DNA of 64,000 nucleotides from Sodalis sp. Ffu (GCA_024748595.1 CP072944.1:776001-840000), one strand, 5' to 3'; positions 20,517-32,638 are shown, counted from the first letter of the stretch. Program-made: numbers and translations. Notes: generated by a model from the letters alone, not told the origin.

Positions 20517-21592
20517 GGCTAGAGTTCCAAAATAAATAAATGGATATATGTTACAATAATAATACAAAAATAAGCTTTTTAAATATTAAATAAAGCTAAC
20601 TGATGATACTTGTAAAATTGTCAAGCCCTAAGTTATTTTATTCAATACACTGTCCCATCACCATGGTTTTCCTTTAAACTGGATATCGTAATCTTGTGAT
20701 ACCAGAAAGTCTGCAAAACAACTGTTTTATTCGTGACATAACGACTGTCTCTACAAGAGCACGTCGCTAATAACAAACCTTTTATTCCCAATATTCATTT
20801 AAACGTTAATTTGATACCCCTGATCTCTATCAGAATTATCCAACCAATCAATATCCCCAATTCCAAAAGACTATCAGTGTTCTCATTTACCTTCACCAAA
20901 AACCTTCAGCGCAATAACGGCTTTATTGAATACATCATACTTACTTCCTAATAATGAAGGAAAGATTACTAACTTTGCAAAAAAATATTCTAGGCAACAA
21001 AAATTCTAAGCACTAATGAATCTGCGTTACGCAAGAACTTCATTAAACACAATGCACTGATATTATGGTTAAATACTCAATCCTTGCTGCCTGGTATAAG
21101 AGAAAAAACCTCTCATAAAAAGAGCATACAATACACTATTCATAGATAACCATCATCACTGTATTAATATTGAAATTAATTTCAGCATGACACTACGACT
21201 CAGTTAATTTATATTCCTCTACGTTGCTATAGAACTAAACTACATCTATAAACAAGATAAAGATAATATTTTAATAAAACTCAAAACACGGCAATATCAC
21301 TTATATTGCAATGCTAGATTGAAAATCTTTAGTGAAAACAAACTGCAGTTCGATACTACAACACATGAAATCATTTATTACTGACCTATCGTTAAATAAT
21401 ATAATGGATACAAAAGCACTTCTCGACTTCTTACAGGAAATTAAAGAAGCCACCAACAACGACAATTATGATACGCATGGTACTAACTACTAGACTACTG
21501 ACATATCTGAAAAGGAGCCTACCTGACAGGTTATGCTAAAAATTGGTGCATAAGAAAAAACTCTGCTACAATTCAAATTTATTCAACAAACT
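20517..21592. mobile_element. IS903-like remnants, composite, opposite orientations
   Basis: The right end AATTTATTCAACAAAC is near 21576-21591, and a degenerate left end starts near 20517. A minus-strand transposase piece is readable at 20690-20770 (RRALVETV..SRIKQLF on the complement, matching RRSIAETAMYRVKQLF). Another minus piece at 20880-20910 is the LKVFGEGE block. Plus-strand pieces lie at 21070-21240 and 21320-21480 (FDTTTHEI block). The region appears to be two nested or abutting copies. Confidence 0.65.
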
Positions 21593-21778
21593 TGAGGAAA
21601 TGTGAATATAGAACGAAGCAAAATTTTGAACCTTCATGTCTCTGCTAAACACTAAAGCTTAAAATTAACATTTTTACTAAATTTGATATTTTCATAGGGC
21701 AATCGATGAAATTAAAGTTAATGATTTTTATGATTTCTCGAATCTTTACTTCATAAAACAGTAACATATGCACTGCAG

Positions 21779-22867
21779 TTAAGAATAAACCCAATGACAA
21801 TAACTGTGCACCACATTAGAAACGTTTGTCAATTTTTTCTTGGGTGTAGTTCTGAGATGTATCGCCTGATAAACTTTAAAGTGGTTGTTTTGCGCCAGCA
21901 CCTGATGGTTGCCAAACACCGAATCCAGCAGAGCTGAATAGGGCAAAAAGGCGTTAACGACAATACGCAATTCACCGCTAATATGCAAATAGCCCAAGGC
22001 GCTGCGAATCAGATTTTCTACCACTTTCAAATTGGTTTGTATACCGTCGTGAAACGGGGGGTTAGACACAATTATATCGAAACGATCATTAATGGCCGAA
22101 TAGAGATCGCTGGCCAAAACTTTTCCTTGTATATTGTTTGCCGCTAACGTGGCAAAGCTGGCCGCCAACGCCGATGCGTGCACATCGCTCAAAGTTAGCG
22201 CCAATTCAGAATTGTCTTTCGCCAATATCGCTGATAGACCGCCAGCACCACAGCCGATATCCGCCAAATCGCCATTTAACGGATGTTCAAATGTAGAAAG
22301 TAGCAATTGACTGCCGTTGTCCAATCTATCGCGGCTGAAGACCCCAGGCAGCGTTTTCACAACTACATCATCCACCTGATATTCTTCCCAATAATCGTTG
22401 ATATTGAAGAGCGGGCGGTTCATCAGCTGACCATGATACAAACCACAACGCCGTGCACTATCGATTTTTCTAAGCAGACACCACTGTGCCAGCATCTGTT
22501 CGGCGCTACGCACGCCGCTACGATTTTCTCCGACCACAAAAACGTCGCAACCCATAGGCAACAACGACAGTAGGTTAGTCAACTGAAACAGGGCTTCCGG
22601 CTTATTTTTTGGCCAGTAGTAAATTAATGCATCGCAGCCGTCGGTTAAAACGGCATCAGCCACCAAACTAAATTGGACCGCTTTATTGCCCATCACTTTA
22701 GCAAGCACTTGTTCACGATGAAACCAAGCAGTATGTACACGCACTTCTCGGGCATAGAACAAGGTTGGCAGCAAATCCTGAATATCGCCAGCAAACAATA
22801 CCCATTTATCTAAAAACCTATTTTGATGACGAAGTATGACTTCACTGGCAGGTGTTAATGCAGACAT
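21779..22867 (-). CDS. rsmC: 16S rRNA (guanine-N2)-methyltransferase RsmC (m2G1207)
   Basis: RsmC methylates G1207 of 16S rRNA in the 30S subunit, using S-adenosylmethionine. The product has 362 aa, versus 343 in E. coli. The N-terminal degenerate methyltransferase domain includes [15 protein letters not shown] and [18 protein letters not shown]. The C-terminal catalytic domain has the SAM loop [10 protein letters not shown] and the NPPF motif in [12 protein letters not shown] start at the ATG giving [10 protein letters not shown], as in E. coli, with GGAG 10 bases upstream; a TTG 18 bases earlier is unlikely. About 20 extra residues at the C-terminus, after the E. coli end, look unconserved. 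It is flanked on both sides by IS debris. Confidence 0.95.
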   Translation of the reverse strand: MSALTPASEVILRHQNRFLDKWVLFAGDIQDLLPTLFYAREVRVHTAWFHREQVLAKVMGNKAVQFSLVADAVLTDGCDALIYYWPKNKPEALFQLTNLLSLLPMGCDVFVVGENRSGVRSAEQMLAQWCLLRKIDSARRCGLYHGQLMNRPLFNINDYWEEYQVDDVVVKTLPGVFSRDRLDNGSQLLLSTFEHPLNGDLADIGCGAGGLSAILAKDNSELALTLSDVHASALAASFATLAANNIQGKVLASDLYSAINDRFDIIVSNPPFHDGIQTNLKVVENLIRSALGYLHISGELRIVVNAFLPYSALLDSVFGNHQVLAQNNHFKVYQAIHLRTTPKKKLTNVSNVVHSYCHWVYS

Positions 22868-23005
22868 GCAACAAAGGCTCCTCAATAAACTTTAAGCATG
22901 GAGTATATATAGTGCTTTACTGATCTGGATCCTACTGGGTTTGCTATGTCTGTGTGTCACATATCAAAAAGTAAATAGCATAAATACTTATTTTATTTAG
23001 TATGG

Positions 23006-23928
23006 AGTTTTGTTGAATAAATTGATTTCTCTAACTAATTAATGAGGAAGGGAATCATAATTCCCCAGAAAAATCTCTCTATAACAAGACTAAAAATTTA
23101 AAATCATAAATTAGGTGAATTATCAAACAAAGATCACTGATGGTTTGATTAGAGACCTCAACTATTGCTGTTTAACACAACACAAATAACTCAAAACTAG
23201 ATACATAACAATTTTACTTATTTTACTATATCACCCTACTAACACTCAAGATCTTTAATAAAAATGAACAAAAATAAAAATATACGATCAAAAAGATCGC
23301 ACATATGACGCAAATTCTATACAATAAATACCACAAACACATGCTATCCCTATACTTTACCTATCGATAACTAATAAACAAATGCCGCAGCACAACCTAG
23401 AAGGTTGCAGCAAATATACCAAAATTAAAAAAGCCACCAATAACGGAGCTTATAATAATAAGCATAGTTAACCACTATACGCTGATGATCAAAATCACAT
23501 CATTGATATTCCCAAAATAACCTGTGATTGACTGGATTCTCCTAACCTTAACAGATTCAAGGTACGAATAAACCATGGTTATGAGAAACGCGTACTGGAT
23601 AAAATAACTCAGCTAAATATTTCTTACCAAACGGATAGCATAAATATTTTCCCTTGCTTCATAATGTTGAGCAACAACCACTAGATGAGATGTATTTACC
23701 GCATTTAGGGTGCAAATTATCAGTCCTCCGCCGTAGTCTAATAAGACTAGAGTGTTAAATTTTAATAAACTAACTAAATGAATGACAGTACTAATTATAA
23801 CCTCCCGAGTAGTTGGTCATATAAATATTTTAATAATGAAATCAGCAGTGTTTTATACAATTATAAAACATCCTAAAAAACGAAACTTGATGAATCAATT
23901 TTGATGACCTGGTGAACACAATGTATTT
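23006..23928 (+). mobile_element. IS903-like remnant, plus strand
   Basis: The left end AGTTTTGTTGAATAAATT is at 23006-23023. Transposase pieces follow in order: the start near 23085 (KIIN.. region), the LKIFNKNE-like block near 23245, a QIYQKIKKATNNGAY-like block at 23410-23450, matching the conserved ADGAYDT region, and a RNQ..Y-like block near 23560. Multiple stops and deletions are present. The right end is lost or overlaps the next copy. Confidence 0.7.
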
Positions 23929-24650
23929 AGTTTTCTTAAATAAGTTAAATTTTTTAATTATATAATAAAAAATCTTACCAACTTTCTCAAGGCATAATAT
24001 CTATATGGCAAGACTAAAATTTAAAATCATAAATCAGGTGGAATTACCCAACACGCCATCATCAAACGCTGATCACTGATGTTTTGATTAGATACCTCAG
24101 CTATTACTATTTAACATAAAAAATTTAACAGACTCTTCGAAAACATCCTTTACTATTGATATTAAAACTAATTTTATCCTGACGTTACAAGAATTACAAA
24201 ATTTTATAGCCTCCATTTTAGTTCGTCAATATTTTCTATCTTACCTGGATTTCACATGCATCAGTAAACAAGCTAAAACATCTAATGTCATGATGAAGAA
24301 TTCAATACGTGACGACGTTCATATTGCTATATCACACTACTAAACTAAAGATGTTAGATGAAGATGAACAAAAATTTAAAACACAAGGTCAAGAAAATAC
24401 CCTAGCTGGCGCAAACTCTTATGCAGCGATTGATACTACAACACATGATATCATCCACTTTGACCTATCGCTGACTAATATAATTGATACTAAAGCACGA
24501 CTTAGTTTACAACAAATATACCAAAAAATTAAACAACCACCAATAACAGAGATCATAAAACACATAGTAGCAACTATACACTGATAACTAAAATAAACTG
24601 CTGATATTACGAAAACAATCCAAAATTTACCAAATTATACCAATAGAAAT
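23929..24650 (+). mobile_element. IS903-like remnant, the best preserved copy
   Basis: A degenerate left end (about 23929-23946) is followed at 24005 by a transposase start reading MARLKFKIINQ. A block LQNFIASI with CISKQAKTSNV occurs at 24185-24290. At 24309-24584 a 91-residue open frame still carries AIDTTTHDIIHFDLSLTNIIDT, equivalent to the catalytic-core segment AVDTATHEIICADLSLNNVTD of IS903-type transposases. No full-length frame exists, so it cannot move by itself. Confidence 0.75.
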
Positions 24651-24850
24651 CAACCAAGCACCAATCAAAATTTAATTAAGAAAATTCGTCACGGCTAGAT
24701 TTTTAACAAAACTAATATATTACAGTTAACTGTTTACTGGAATTTATAAAGAATATTTTTGATAAATGACAATTTGGGTATTGCAGAAAAGAAACTAGCA
24801 CTTTACTATTAGTTGGGGTCTTTTATTTATAACATTTGAGATATAAATCA

Positions 24851-25258
24851 ATGAGCGAAGCACTAAAAATTCTTAATCACATACGTACTCTGCGCGCCCA
24901 AGCCAGAGAATGCACTCTTGAGACTTTGGAAGAAATGTTGGAAAAATTAGAGGTCGTTGTCAATGAACGCCGAGAAGAAGATAGTCAGGCCCAAGCTGAA
25001 ATTGAAGAGCGTACCCGTAAATTACAGCAATATTGTGAAATGTTGATTGCCGACGGCATCGATCCTAACGAATTGCTGCAATCCATGAGCTCGTCTAAAT
25101 CTGCGGGTAAAACCAAGCGTGCCGCTCGTCCGGCAAAATATCAATACATCGATGAAAACGGTGATATTAAAACTTGGACCGGGCAGGGAAGGACACCTGC
25201 AATAATCAAAAAAGCTATCGATGAAAAAGGAAAAGTATTAAAAGATTTCCTACTATAA
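24851..25258 (+). CDS. hns: Nucleoid protein H-NS
   Basis: H-NS is a small DNA-binding protein that coats and silences AT-rich DNA and compacts the nucleoid. The product has 135 aa, close to E. coli (137). The N-terminal oligomerisation region is nearly identical ([20 protein letters not shown]). The C-terminal domain holds [15 protein letters not shown], including the QGR minor-groove hook. The E. coli C-terminal residues after DFL are missing. An upstream TTG at 24836 would add five residues without support. In a genome this AT-rich, H-NS would have an unusually large number of potential targets; that is inference. A hairpin terminator follows 22 bp after the stop. Confidence 0.97.
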   Translation: MSEALKILNHIRTLRAQARECTLETLEEMLEKLEVVVNERREEDSQAQAEIEERTRKLQQYCEMLIADGIDPNELLQSMSSSKSAGKTKRAARPAKYQYIDENGDIKTWTGQGRTPAIIKKAIDEKGKVLKDFLL

Positions 25259-25280
25259 TGTTTAAGCTGAGTTAAGCTAC

Positions 25281-25310
25281 GAAAAGTCTGCTGATTACAG
25301 CAGGCTTTTC
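25281..25310 (+). terminator. hns terminator
   Basis: GAAAAG and CTTTTC flank CTGCTG and CAGCAG around a 4-base ATTA loop, with one T-G pair in the stem. The hairpin is 22 bp after hns. The downstream arm ends in CTTTTC, which supplies a short T-run. Confidence 0.7.
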
Positions 25311-25379
25311 ATCTGCGGAAACACTTATCATTCAGATTGGTTATTGCCCATCTATTTATTTTATAAATAAAATGGAGAT

Positions 25380-26356
25380 CAATAGTTTTTAGGATCAATC
25401 TCTTTATGACAAGAGTTAATTAACCATAACAATACTATCATCAAACGATGATCACTAACCTTAATGGTTGGATACCCTTGATCCCTTAACCTAATTAGCA
25501 GAATAAAACGACCTTATTAAAATCTAGCTATCGATATCTTTTTTATAAAAATCGCAAATCATTCATATCGTGACAACATATTTAGCTAAATGATTTTATT
25601 TCAAGATTCGTTCCCAAATGGCTTTCTTTACCTTAGTATGATAATCTCATATGTTAAATTATCATTTTATTCGTGATATGGCTATTTTTTATTACAAATG
25701 CGTCTATAGAATCCATTGTTTTCAATAATTATTATTTTCTATCGAATATTTGTTCGCTAATATCTGATTTCTTTAGCTAAAGACCATAAATTTTTTAATT
25801 TGTTAGCATCTTTTCTGTAAAAAGAATAACTAGAAGTTTTTACATCCATTATATTATTCTGAGACAGGTCAAAACTTTCATGTATCGTATCATCGACCAC
25901 CAAATGCTACTTCGGCAAGTATAGCTCTTTATAACCATGTGTTCTAATTTTTATTCACCTTCACTAAAACTTTCAACCAGTTAATGTCAATAGCAATATT
26001 GACAATCTCGCTGAGTATCGCAAATTTTTCAAATTAAATTCCGATAAAATAAAAGAGCTTCATAAACTAAAAACATAGTTTTTAAAACTATTATAATACT
26101 TGCAACATCAAGCTAAAATTGATTTAATATCAATAATAGCCATCTCTGAATAGAATAATACTTAAATGCTTTTATTCTCTCCATATCGATCAGCAAGGGC
26201 TGATCTCCAACCAAATCTTAGCAAAACACATCTGATGAAAGACTTGATAGTTTTTTTAATTAATAGTTTGAACTATGGCTCGCCATAAAAAATTTTATAG
26301 AAAAATTTGTGGTATACCTTTATATTATTAAAAAATCTAATTTATTCAACATATCC
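25380..26356. mobile_element. IS903-like remnants, two copies head to head
   Basis: A plus-strand 5' piece at 25390-25500 aligns with the transposase starts of the copies near 23080 and 24005. A minus-strand copy follows: the RRS..ETAM-type block near 25665-25740 and the LKVF/VIDS block at 25948-25995. Its outer end is AATTTATTCAACATATCC (26339-26356), three mismatches from the family repeat. Confidence 0.65.
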
Positions 26357-26793
26357 TTAATAAACAAACTAATACAAAAGTCAATCTAAAAAGACAATGT
26401 TCTTCTATGTTATAGAATATTATCCCTGGTAATTCAATAATTTAATTCTGATTTGCACAGCACTCCATACCATCCTGAATCCTAATGCATAATACAAGCA
26501 AATTTAGTTGACAGCAACTCGATCACTCGGCTCGATAGGTGAGTGCATTTAAACCAAAGTGAGTCAGCATTCAACCACGTATGGATACAAGACTATTGCG
26601 TTCATTATCAATACTGCAATTACCTTACTTTCGTAAAGATAATAATCAGGTTAATACACTGTGAATAGGTAATTGTTTTAATTTTAGACTAAAATCCAAA
26701 TTATTACTCAGGTATCGCATGTTGAAACTGATATATTCGAAAAGCTAAACATATTAGAGAAATAAAAATTTTATCTCAAATAGGAGATGCTTC
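26357..26793. other. Spacer upstream of galU
   Basis: No gene is recognisable. The galU promoter must be here. The ribosome site TAGGAG at 26781-26786 is 7 bases before the ATG. Confidence 0.4.
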
Positions 26794-27690
26794 ATGTATG
26801 CTACTACAACAAAAGTAAAAAAAGCTGTAATTCCGGTTGCAGGATTGGGCACACGAATGTTGCCGGCAACCAAAGCTATTCCTAAGGAAATGCTTCCCTT
26901 GGTGGATAAGCCTATGATTCAGTTCGTGGTCAATGAATGTATCGCCGCAGGCATCAATGAAATCATATTGGTTACACATTCTTCTAAAAATTCTATTGAA
27001 AATCATTTTGATACCAGTTTTGAACTAGAAGCTATGTTGGAAAAACGGGTTAAGCGTCAGCTATTAGCTGAAATTCAAGCGATTTGCCCACCGCATGTCA
27101 CGATTATGCAAGTTCGTCAAGGGTTGGCCAAAGGACTAGGCCATGCGGTACTGTGCGCCCATCCTTTAGTAGGCGACGAACCAGTTGCGATAATTTTACC
27201 GGACGTGATTATTGATAAATATCAGTCCAATCTTTTCACCGATAACCTTGCCGCCATGTTTAAACGTTTTTCAAAAACCGGCCGCAGCCAGATACTGGTA
27301 GAGCCAGTGGAAGATGTTACAAATTATGGCGTAGTGGATTGCCAGGGAAAAAATTTAAAGCCGGGTGATAGTGTAGAGATGGTAGGTGTAGTGGAAAAAC
27401 CGAATGCGAATCAAGCTCCGTCCAATCTATCAGTGGTTGGACGTTACGTACTGTCTGCCGATATCTGGGAGCTACTAGAAAAAACGCCGCCAGGAACCGG
27501 TAATGAAATCCAATTGACCGATGCTATCGCGATGCTGATAAAAAAAAAGACCGTAGAAGCTTACCATTTGAAAGGATTTAGCCATGACTGTGGTAATAAA
27601 CTGGGCTACATGCAAGCATTTGTAGAATACGGCCTTCATCACGAAAGTCTAGGGGAAGAATTTAAAATTTGGCTAAAAGCTATTATTTAG
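26794..27690 (+). CDS. galU: UTP-glucose-1-phosphate uridylyltransferase
   Basis: GalU makes UDP-glucose from UTP and glucose-1-phosphate, feeding LPS, capsule and trehalose/glycan pathways. The product has 298 aa, versus 302 in E. coli. The nucleotide-binding signature [25 protein letters not shown] is at residues 17-41, and the conserved core [19 protein letters not shown] is unchanged. The last few residues are shorter than in E. coli. The start is the ATG preceded by TAGGAG. It is followed by ugd after 58 bp and then an epimerase, so the three probably form one unit going from UDP-glucose to UDP-galacturonate. hns lies upstream on the same strand, whereas in E. coli hns and galU face each other. 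Confidence 0.97.
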   Translation: MYATTTKVKKAVIPVAGLGTRMLPATKAIPKEMLPLVDKPMIQFVVNECIAAGINEIILVTHSSKNSIENHFDTSFELEAMLEKRVKRQLLAEIQAICPPHVTIMQVRQGLAKGLGHAVLCAHPLVGDEPVAIILPDVIIDKYQSNLFTDNLAAMFKRFSKTGRSQILVEPVEDVTNYGVVDCQGKNLKPGDSVEMVGVVEKPNANQAPSNLSVVGRYVLSADIWELLEKTPPGTGNEIQLTDAIAMLIKKKTVEAYHLKGFSHDCGNKLGYMQAFVEYGLHHESLGEEFKIWLKAII

Positions 27691-27748
27691 CATAGTAAAC
27701 ACACTGAAAAAATTTTTATGGTTTACGTTTAAACCAGGATATTTCCAA

Positions 27749-29092
27749 ATGAAAGTAACGGTTTTTGGTATCGGCTATGTTGGTTTAGTACAGGCCGCAG
27801 TATTGGCCGAAGTAGGACATGATGTCCTATGTGTCGATGTGGATGAGAACAAGATCACAAACCTTAAAAAGGGAGTTATACCAATCTACGAGCCAGGATT
27901 AACGACGCTGGTAAAACAAAATTACGCAGCAGGTAGACTAAATTTTACCATAGATGCAAAAGCTGGCGTCGAACATGGCATAATGCAATTTATTTCAGTA
28001 GGCACCCCGCCGAATCAAGATGGTTCCGCAGATCTAAAATATGTAACTGCAGTAGCCCGCACCATTGCACAATATATGAACATTTATAAAGTGGTGCTGG
28101 ATAAATCTACTGTACCGGTTGGAACGGCAGATAAAGTGCGCGCCATCATGCAAGAAACCTTACAAGAACGCAGCAGTCAATTAACTTTTGATGTCGTATC
28201 CAATCCGGAATTTCTGAAAGAAGGAGCAGCCGTAGCTGATTGCATGCGTCCTGAACGTATTGTGCTAGGTACTGATAACGAAGAGGTCATTAACTTGCTT
28301 CGCGAACTTTATGAGCCATTTAACCGCAATCATGATCGCATAATCTTAATGGACATCCGCAGCGCCGAAATGACGAAATATGCCGCCAACTGCATGCTAG
28401 CTACAAAAATCAGCTTTATGAACGAAATTTCTAACTTATCAGAAATCCTAGGCGCGGATGCTGAAAAAGTTCGCCAGGGAATCGGTTCCGATTCCCGCAT
28501 TGGCTACGCCTTTATTTATCCAGGATGTGGCTACGGCGGATCCTGCTTCCCAAAGGATATACAAGCGCTTATCCATACCGCAAATCAAATTGGCTACCAA
28601 CCAAAATTGTTGCAAGCGGTGGAAGAAGTCAATTACCGACAAAAAGATAAATTACCAAAATTTATTTACCGTCATTTTGGTGATAATCTACATGGAAAAA
28701 TGTTCGCATTATGGGGATTATCATTTAAACCAAATACTAACGATATGCGTGAAGCCTCTAGCCGAGTATTAATGGAAGCGTTATGGCAGGCAGGAGCTAA
28801 AATACAAGCCTACGATCCTGAAGCAATGAATGAAACACAGCGTATTTATAGTCATCGCGACGATCTGCTATTGATGTGCACTAAAGAAGCTGCCTTGGAT
28901 GGCGCTGATGCATTAGTCATTTGTACCGAGTGGCAAAATTTTCGGGCGCCAGACTTTGATATAATCAAAGCCGCGCTGAAACAACCAGTAATTTTTGATG
29001 GGCGCAATCTATATGATCCAAAACGCCTGGCTAATCGCGGTTTTATCTATTACGGCATTGGTCGCGGCGCGTCACTTGCTATCGCTCAATAA
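27749..29092 (+). CDS. ugd: UDP-glucose 6-dehydrogenase
   Basis: The enzyme oxidises UDP-glucose twice with NAD to give UDP-glucuronate. The product has 447 aa, the long form found with polysaccharide genes rather than the 388-aa E. coli Ugd. It has the Rossmann motif [20 protein letters not shown] at the N-terminus, the catalytic cysteine in [14 protein letters not shown] near residue 260, and the C-terminal UDP-binding part with [20 protein letters not shown]. All residues I associate with the family's activity are present. It sits 58 bp after galU and 8 bp before the epimerase gene, a tight arrangement that implies co-transcription. Confidence 0.95.
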   Translation: MKVTVFGIGYVGLVQAAVLAEVGHDVLCVDVDENKITNLKKGVIPIYEPGLTTLVKQNYAAGRLNFTIDAKAGVEHGIMQFISVGTPPNQDGSADLKYVTAVARTIAQYMNIYKVVLDKSTVPVGTADKVRAIMQETLQERSSQLTFDVVSNPEFLKEGAAVADCMRPERIVLGTDNEEVINLLRELYEPFNRNHDRIILMDIRSAEMTKYAANCMLATKISFMNEISNLSEILGADAEKVRQGIGSDSRIGYAFIYPGCGYGGSCFPKDIQALIHTANQIGYQPKLLQAVEEVNYRQKDKLPKFIYRHFGDNLHGKMFALWGLSFKPNTNDMREASSRVLMEALWQAGAKIQAYDPEAMNETQRIYSHRDDLLLMCTKEAALDGADALVICTEWQNFRAPDFDIIKAALKQPVIFDGRNLYDPKRLANRGFIYYGIGRGASLAIAQ

Positions 29093-29100
29093 AAATTACG

Positions 29101-30111
29101 ATGAAATTTCTAGTAACAGGTACTGCAGGATTTATTGGTTATCATGTCAGCAGGCGTTTACTAGCTGACGGACATCAAGTTATCGGTCTCGATAATTTAA
29201 ACGATTATTATAACGTTTCGCTGAAACAATCTCGCCTCGATCAGCTGACCCCGTATGATACATTTACTTTTTATAAACAAGACCTAGCAGATCGAAAACG
29301 CACTGCTGCTCTATTTGCCCATGAACAATTCGAGCGAGTAATCCATTTGGGAGCGCAGGCCGGTGTACGTTACTCATTGAAAAATCCGCTGGCCTACGCT
29401 GACGCTAACCTTATCGGCTACTTAAATATCCTTGAGGGGTGTCGACATCACCATGTCGGACATCTGCTTTATGCTTCTTCTAGTTCAGTATATGGCCTAA
29501 ACCGCAAATTGCCGTTCTCCACTGAAGATTCCGTAGATCATCCAGTATCGCTGTACGCCGCGACTAAAAAAGCTAACGAACTCATGGCACACACCTATTC
29601 TCATCTCTACCATCTGCCTACTACCGGCCTGCGCTTCTTTACCGTTTATGGCCCATGGGGACGACCGGACATGGCACTATTTAAATTTATTAAGGCAATG
29701 CTTTATGGACAAAACATTGACGTTTATAACTGGGGTAACATGCAACGCGACTTCACTTATATTGACGATATTACGGAAGCGATCATTCGTCTACAAGGAG
29801 TAATACCTACCGTAGATACTAACTGGACCGTGGAAACCGGTTTAAAGGCGGCCAGTTCCGCACCATATCGCATTTATAATATTGGCAATAACCAGCCGAT
29901 AAAGCTCATGGATTATATCCAAGCTCTGGAAATAGCTCTCGGCATTTTCAACGTCAAAAAGAATTTATTACCAATGCAACCCGGAGATATTTTGGAGTCC
30001 AACGCTAATACAGATGCGTTATACCAAGTGATTGGTTTCAAACCACAGTTCCCAGTAATTGAAGGGGTTAAACATTTTGTTGATTGGTACCGTGAATATT
30101 ATCAGCAGTAA
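29101..30111 (+). CDS. NAD-dependent UDP-glucuronate 4-epimerase (SDR family)
   Basis: This 336-aa protein is an extended short-chain dehydrogenase/reductase. The NAD motif TGTAGFIGYHVSRRLL is at residues 7-22. The catalytic YAATKKANE (Tyr and Lys) and the upstream SSSSVYG serine motif are both present. The RFFTVYGPWGRPDMALFKF block is typical of UDP-glucuronate 4-epimerases, known as uge, gla or lspL. Together with galU and ugd directly upstream it would convert UDP-glucuronate to UDP-galacturonate, a donor for LPS core or surface glycan; the final glycan is not visible in this window. Its Shine-Dalgarno sequence is weak, and the 8-bp gap after ugd suggests translational coupling. Confidence 0.88.
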   Translation: MKFLVTGTAGFIGYHVSRRLLADGHQVIGLDNLNDYYNVSLKQSRLDQLTPYDTFTFYKQDLADRKRTAALFAHEQFERVIHLGAQAGVRYSLKNPLAYADANLIGYLNILEGCRHHHVGHLLYASSSSVYGLNRKLPFSTEDSVDHPVSLYAATKKANELMAHTYSHLYHLPTTGLRFFTVYGPWGRPDMALFKFIKAMLYGQNIDVYNWGNMQRDFTYIDDITEAIIRLQGVIPTVDTNWTVETGLKAASSAPYRIYNIGNNQPIKLMDYIQALEIALGIFNVKKNLLPMQPGDILESNANTDALYQVIGFKPQFPVIEGVKHFVDWYREYYQQ

Positions 30112-30739
30112 GTAATATCGACAAGCAGTGTTGTCCCGCGTAAGATGCGTTGGCGCTAACATTCAGGATCATTAAAGCCAAAGGGCTAGAAGCTTTTAAA
30201 TAATAAAAAGATAAATCATCAAATGTGACTCAATGATGTTATATGATTGACTATTTTTTGATGAGCATGACACAATAAAATTACTTAAAAACCAATTAAT
30301 AAACTTACGAAGAAACAACTCCACTGCATAGAGGCCAATAAAATCCAGGTAAATTGGCTTATGTGATATAGTACTAAAATTTTTAGTAAATCAAAAAATA
30401 AAAAAATAAAATGTCACAAGTCTATATAAGTATTGATACCATGGCCATGTAATCAGGTTAAAGCACCTAAACTTTTAAAAATAAAATGTCTATTACGCAT
30501 AAAATAACTATTAGCACAAATAAAACAGCTCTTCCCCGGATACATTACTAAATTACACTGACCAACATCAGAATATTTATCACCAGATTAAATAACTTGA
30601 AGTAACCTTGGAACACAACAAAACAAGGCAAAAGCTTTTACGATCGCTATAAGTTTTGCAAACTATAGAAAACTTCTGGATATCTGGAATACAGCCATTT
30701 GAGGCGTTATTAATGTTACAGCATCAATTACATAGCGAA
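30112..30739. other. Decayed spacer after the epimerase gene
   Basis: No recognisable gene. In E. coli mtr lies downstream of deaD on the same strand; I looked for it on the minus strand and did not find it. The stretch is AT-rich and probably marks a rearrangement junction, because the galU block and the deaD block are far apart in E. coli. Confidence 0.4.
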
Positions 30740-32566
30740 TTATACATCCCCACCGTAACGATAACGCCGACCGCTTGATGCTGCATTGCTATTCCAGCGC
30801 GTAGAACGCTGACTGTCACGGCTAAAACGACGTTCACAGTGAGCACTGTTTTTACGACGATCATTAAAATGACGATGGTCACTGCCATTACCACCACGGC
30901 ATTCGCTGCTACGACTGCCTCGGCACGCCTGCTCTACGCCTAAAAATTGCATATTAATGGGCTTATTTAGAATACGAGTACGGGTGAAATGCGATAGTAT
31001 CTCTCTTCGCATACCTTTGGGTAGCTCAATCGTTGAATAGGAAGCAAATAATTTAATATTACCAATATAACGACTGCTAATATCTCCTTCGTTGGCAATA
31101 GCGCCGACTATATGACGCACTTCAACGCCATCATCACGCCCCACTTCAATATGATAAAGATCCATTTTACTTACGTCACGATGTTCACGACTGGCCAAAC
31201 GCTCACCGTAAACATCGCGCCCACGACGCTGACGACGTTCGAGCAGATCTGACGGCAAGATTAGCGGACGTTCGCCCTGCGCCATTTTCAGCAGGACCGC
31301 AGCAAGGGTTTGCATATCCAACTCTTTTTCTGGCTGCAATTTAGCCAACAATGCACGGTACATATCCAAATCGCTGCTTTCCAACTGATTCTGCACCTTA
31401 GCGGCGAATTTAGCCACGCGGCGGGCACAAAGCACCTCAGCGGTCGGCGGTTCTACTTGTGGAATGGTCAGCTTCATTATGCGTTCAATATTACGCAAAA
31501 GACGGCGTTCACGGTTTTCCACAAATAACAACGCGCGCCCACGGCGACCCGCGCGGCCGGTACGGCCAATACGATGCACATAAGATTCTGAATCCATTGG
31601 AATATCATAGTTTATCACTAGGCTAATACGATCCACGTCTAAACCACGAGCAGCGACATCTGTAGCAATAAGGATATCTAAACGGCCATCTTTTAAACGG
31701 TCCAACGTTTGCTCACGCAGAGTCTGGTTCATGTCACCATTCAGAGCGGCGCTATTATAACCGCTACGCTCCAACGCATCAGCCACTTCCAGTGTCGCAT
31801 TTTTAGTACGCACAAAAATAATAGCCGCATCAAAATTTTCAGCTTCTAAAAAACGCACCAACGCTTCGTTTTTACGCATGCCGTACACTATCCAATAGCT
31901 CTGATTAATGTCGGGACGTGTGGTGATGCTAGACTGAATACGCACTTCCTGCGGGTTATTCATAAAACGATGGGTAATGCAACGAATTACTTCTGGCATA
32001 GTTGCAGAAAACAACGCAGTCTGATGTTTTGCCGGAATTTGCTCTAAAATATTTTCAACATCTTCGATAAAGCCCATCCGTAACATTTCATCAGCTTCGT
32101 CTAGTACCAGTCCGTTCAAGCTAGACAGATCCAGCATGCCGCGTTTCAGATGATCTAATAAACGACCGGGTGTTCCTACTATAACTTGCGGTCCTTGACG
32201 CAAAGCATATCGCTGCACGTCATAGCGCTGACCGCCATACAAAGCGGCAACATTAACTCCTTTCATATATTTAGAAAAATTAGAGTAGGCTTCCCCAACC
32301 TGTACCGCTAACTCACGGGTTGGAACCAAAACCAACACCTGCGGGGCAGTTAATTCAGGATCAATATTATGCAGTAACGGCAAAGCGAAGGCCGCAGTTT
32401 TACCACTTCCAGTTTGCGCCATACCAAGAACATCATGGCCTGCCAACAAACGCGGAATGCATTCCACCTGGATAGGTGATGGTTTTTCATAACCGAGATC
32501 AGTCAATGCATTGAGAATAAGAGCATTCAGCCCTAAATCAGAAAAAGAAGTTTCAACTTCAGACAT
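30740..32566 (-). CDS. deaD: ATP-dependent RNA helicase DeaD (CsdA)
   Basis: DeaD is a DEAD-box helicase acting in 50S assembly, mRNA decay and cold adaptation. The product has 608 aa from [13 protein letters not shown], versus 629 in E. coli. It shows [31 protein letters not shown], the RGLDVDRI block and [17 protein letters not shown]. The RNA-binding domain ([27 protein letters not shown]) is intact. The Arg/Gly-rich tail is shorter and less regular than in E. coli. I start at the ATG with GAGG 9 bases upstream, but the frame stays open for 24 more codons to a conserved-looking leader peptide (see the next entry), so a longer product is possible. The upstream neighbour nlpI is a pseudogene. 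Confidence 0.95.
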   Translation of the reverse strand: MSEVETSFSDLGLNALILNALTDLGYEKPSPIQVECIPRLLAGHDVLGMAQTGSGKTAAFALPLLHNIDPELTAPQVLVLVPTRELAVQVGEAYSNFSKYMKGVNVAALYGGQRYDVQRYALRQGPQVIVGTPGRLLDHLKRGMLDLSSLNGLVLDEADEMLRMGFIEDVENILEQIPAKHQTALFSATMPEVIRCITHRFMNNPQEVRIQSSITTRPDINQSYWIVYGMRKNEALVRFLEAENFDAAIIFVRTKNATLEVADALERSGYNSAALNGDMNQTLREQTLDRLKDGRLDILIATDVAARGLDVDRISLVINYDIPMDSESYVHRIGRTGRAGRRGRALLFVENRERRLLRNIERIMKLTIPQVEPPTAEVLCARRVAKFAAKVQNQLESSDLDMYRALLAKLQPEKELDMQTLAAVLLKMAQGERPLILPSDLLERRQRRGRDVYGERLASREHRDVSKMDLYHIEVGRDDGVEVRHIVGAIANEGDISSRYIGNIKLFASYSTIELPKGMRREILSHFTRTRILNKPINMQFLGVEQACRGSRSSECRGGNGSDHRHFNDRRKNSAHCERRFSRDSQRSTRWNSNAASSGRRYRYGGDV

Positions 32567-32638
32567 GTACACGTGCCTCATTATCTTAACGGCGGCCAGT
32601 CTAGATACTTCATTATGAAAACTTATATTCATTTTCAT
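32567..32638 (-). other. YrbN-like leader peptide in frame with deaD
   Basis: Directly upstream of deaD, and in the same frame without a stop, 24 codons read [13 protein letters not shown] followed by [12 protein letters not shown]. coli has a short peptide gene, yrbN, just upstream of deaD. From memory its product also carries a FHDELCRLAAI-like core, which this matches in [11 protein letters not shown]. In E. coli it is a separate peptide; here the stop between the two is absent. Whether it is translated as a leader, fused to DeaD, or silent cannot be told from sequence. Confidence 0.45.

Noticed and set aside
24309-24584. A 91-codon open frame as a functional small protein
   Set aside because: It aligns with the middle of an IS903-type transposase and lies inside an IS remnant with a terminal repeat upstream.
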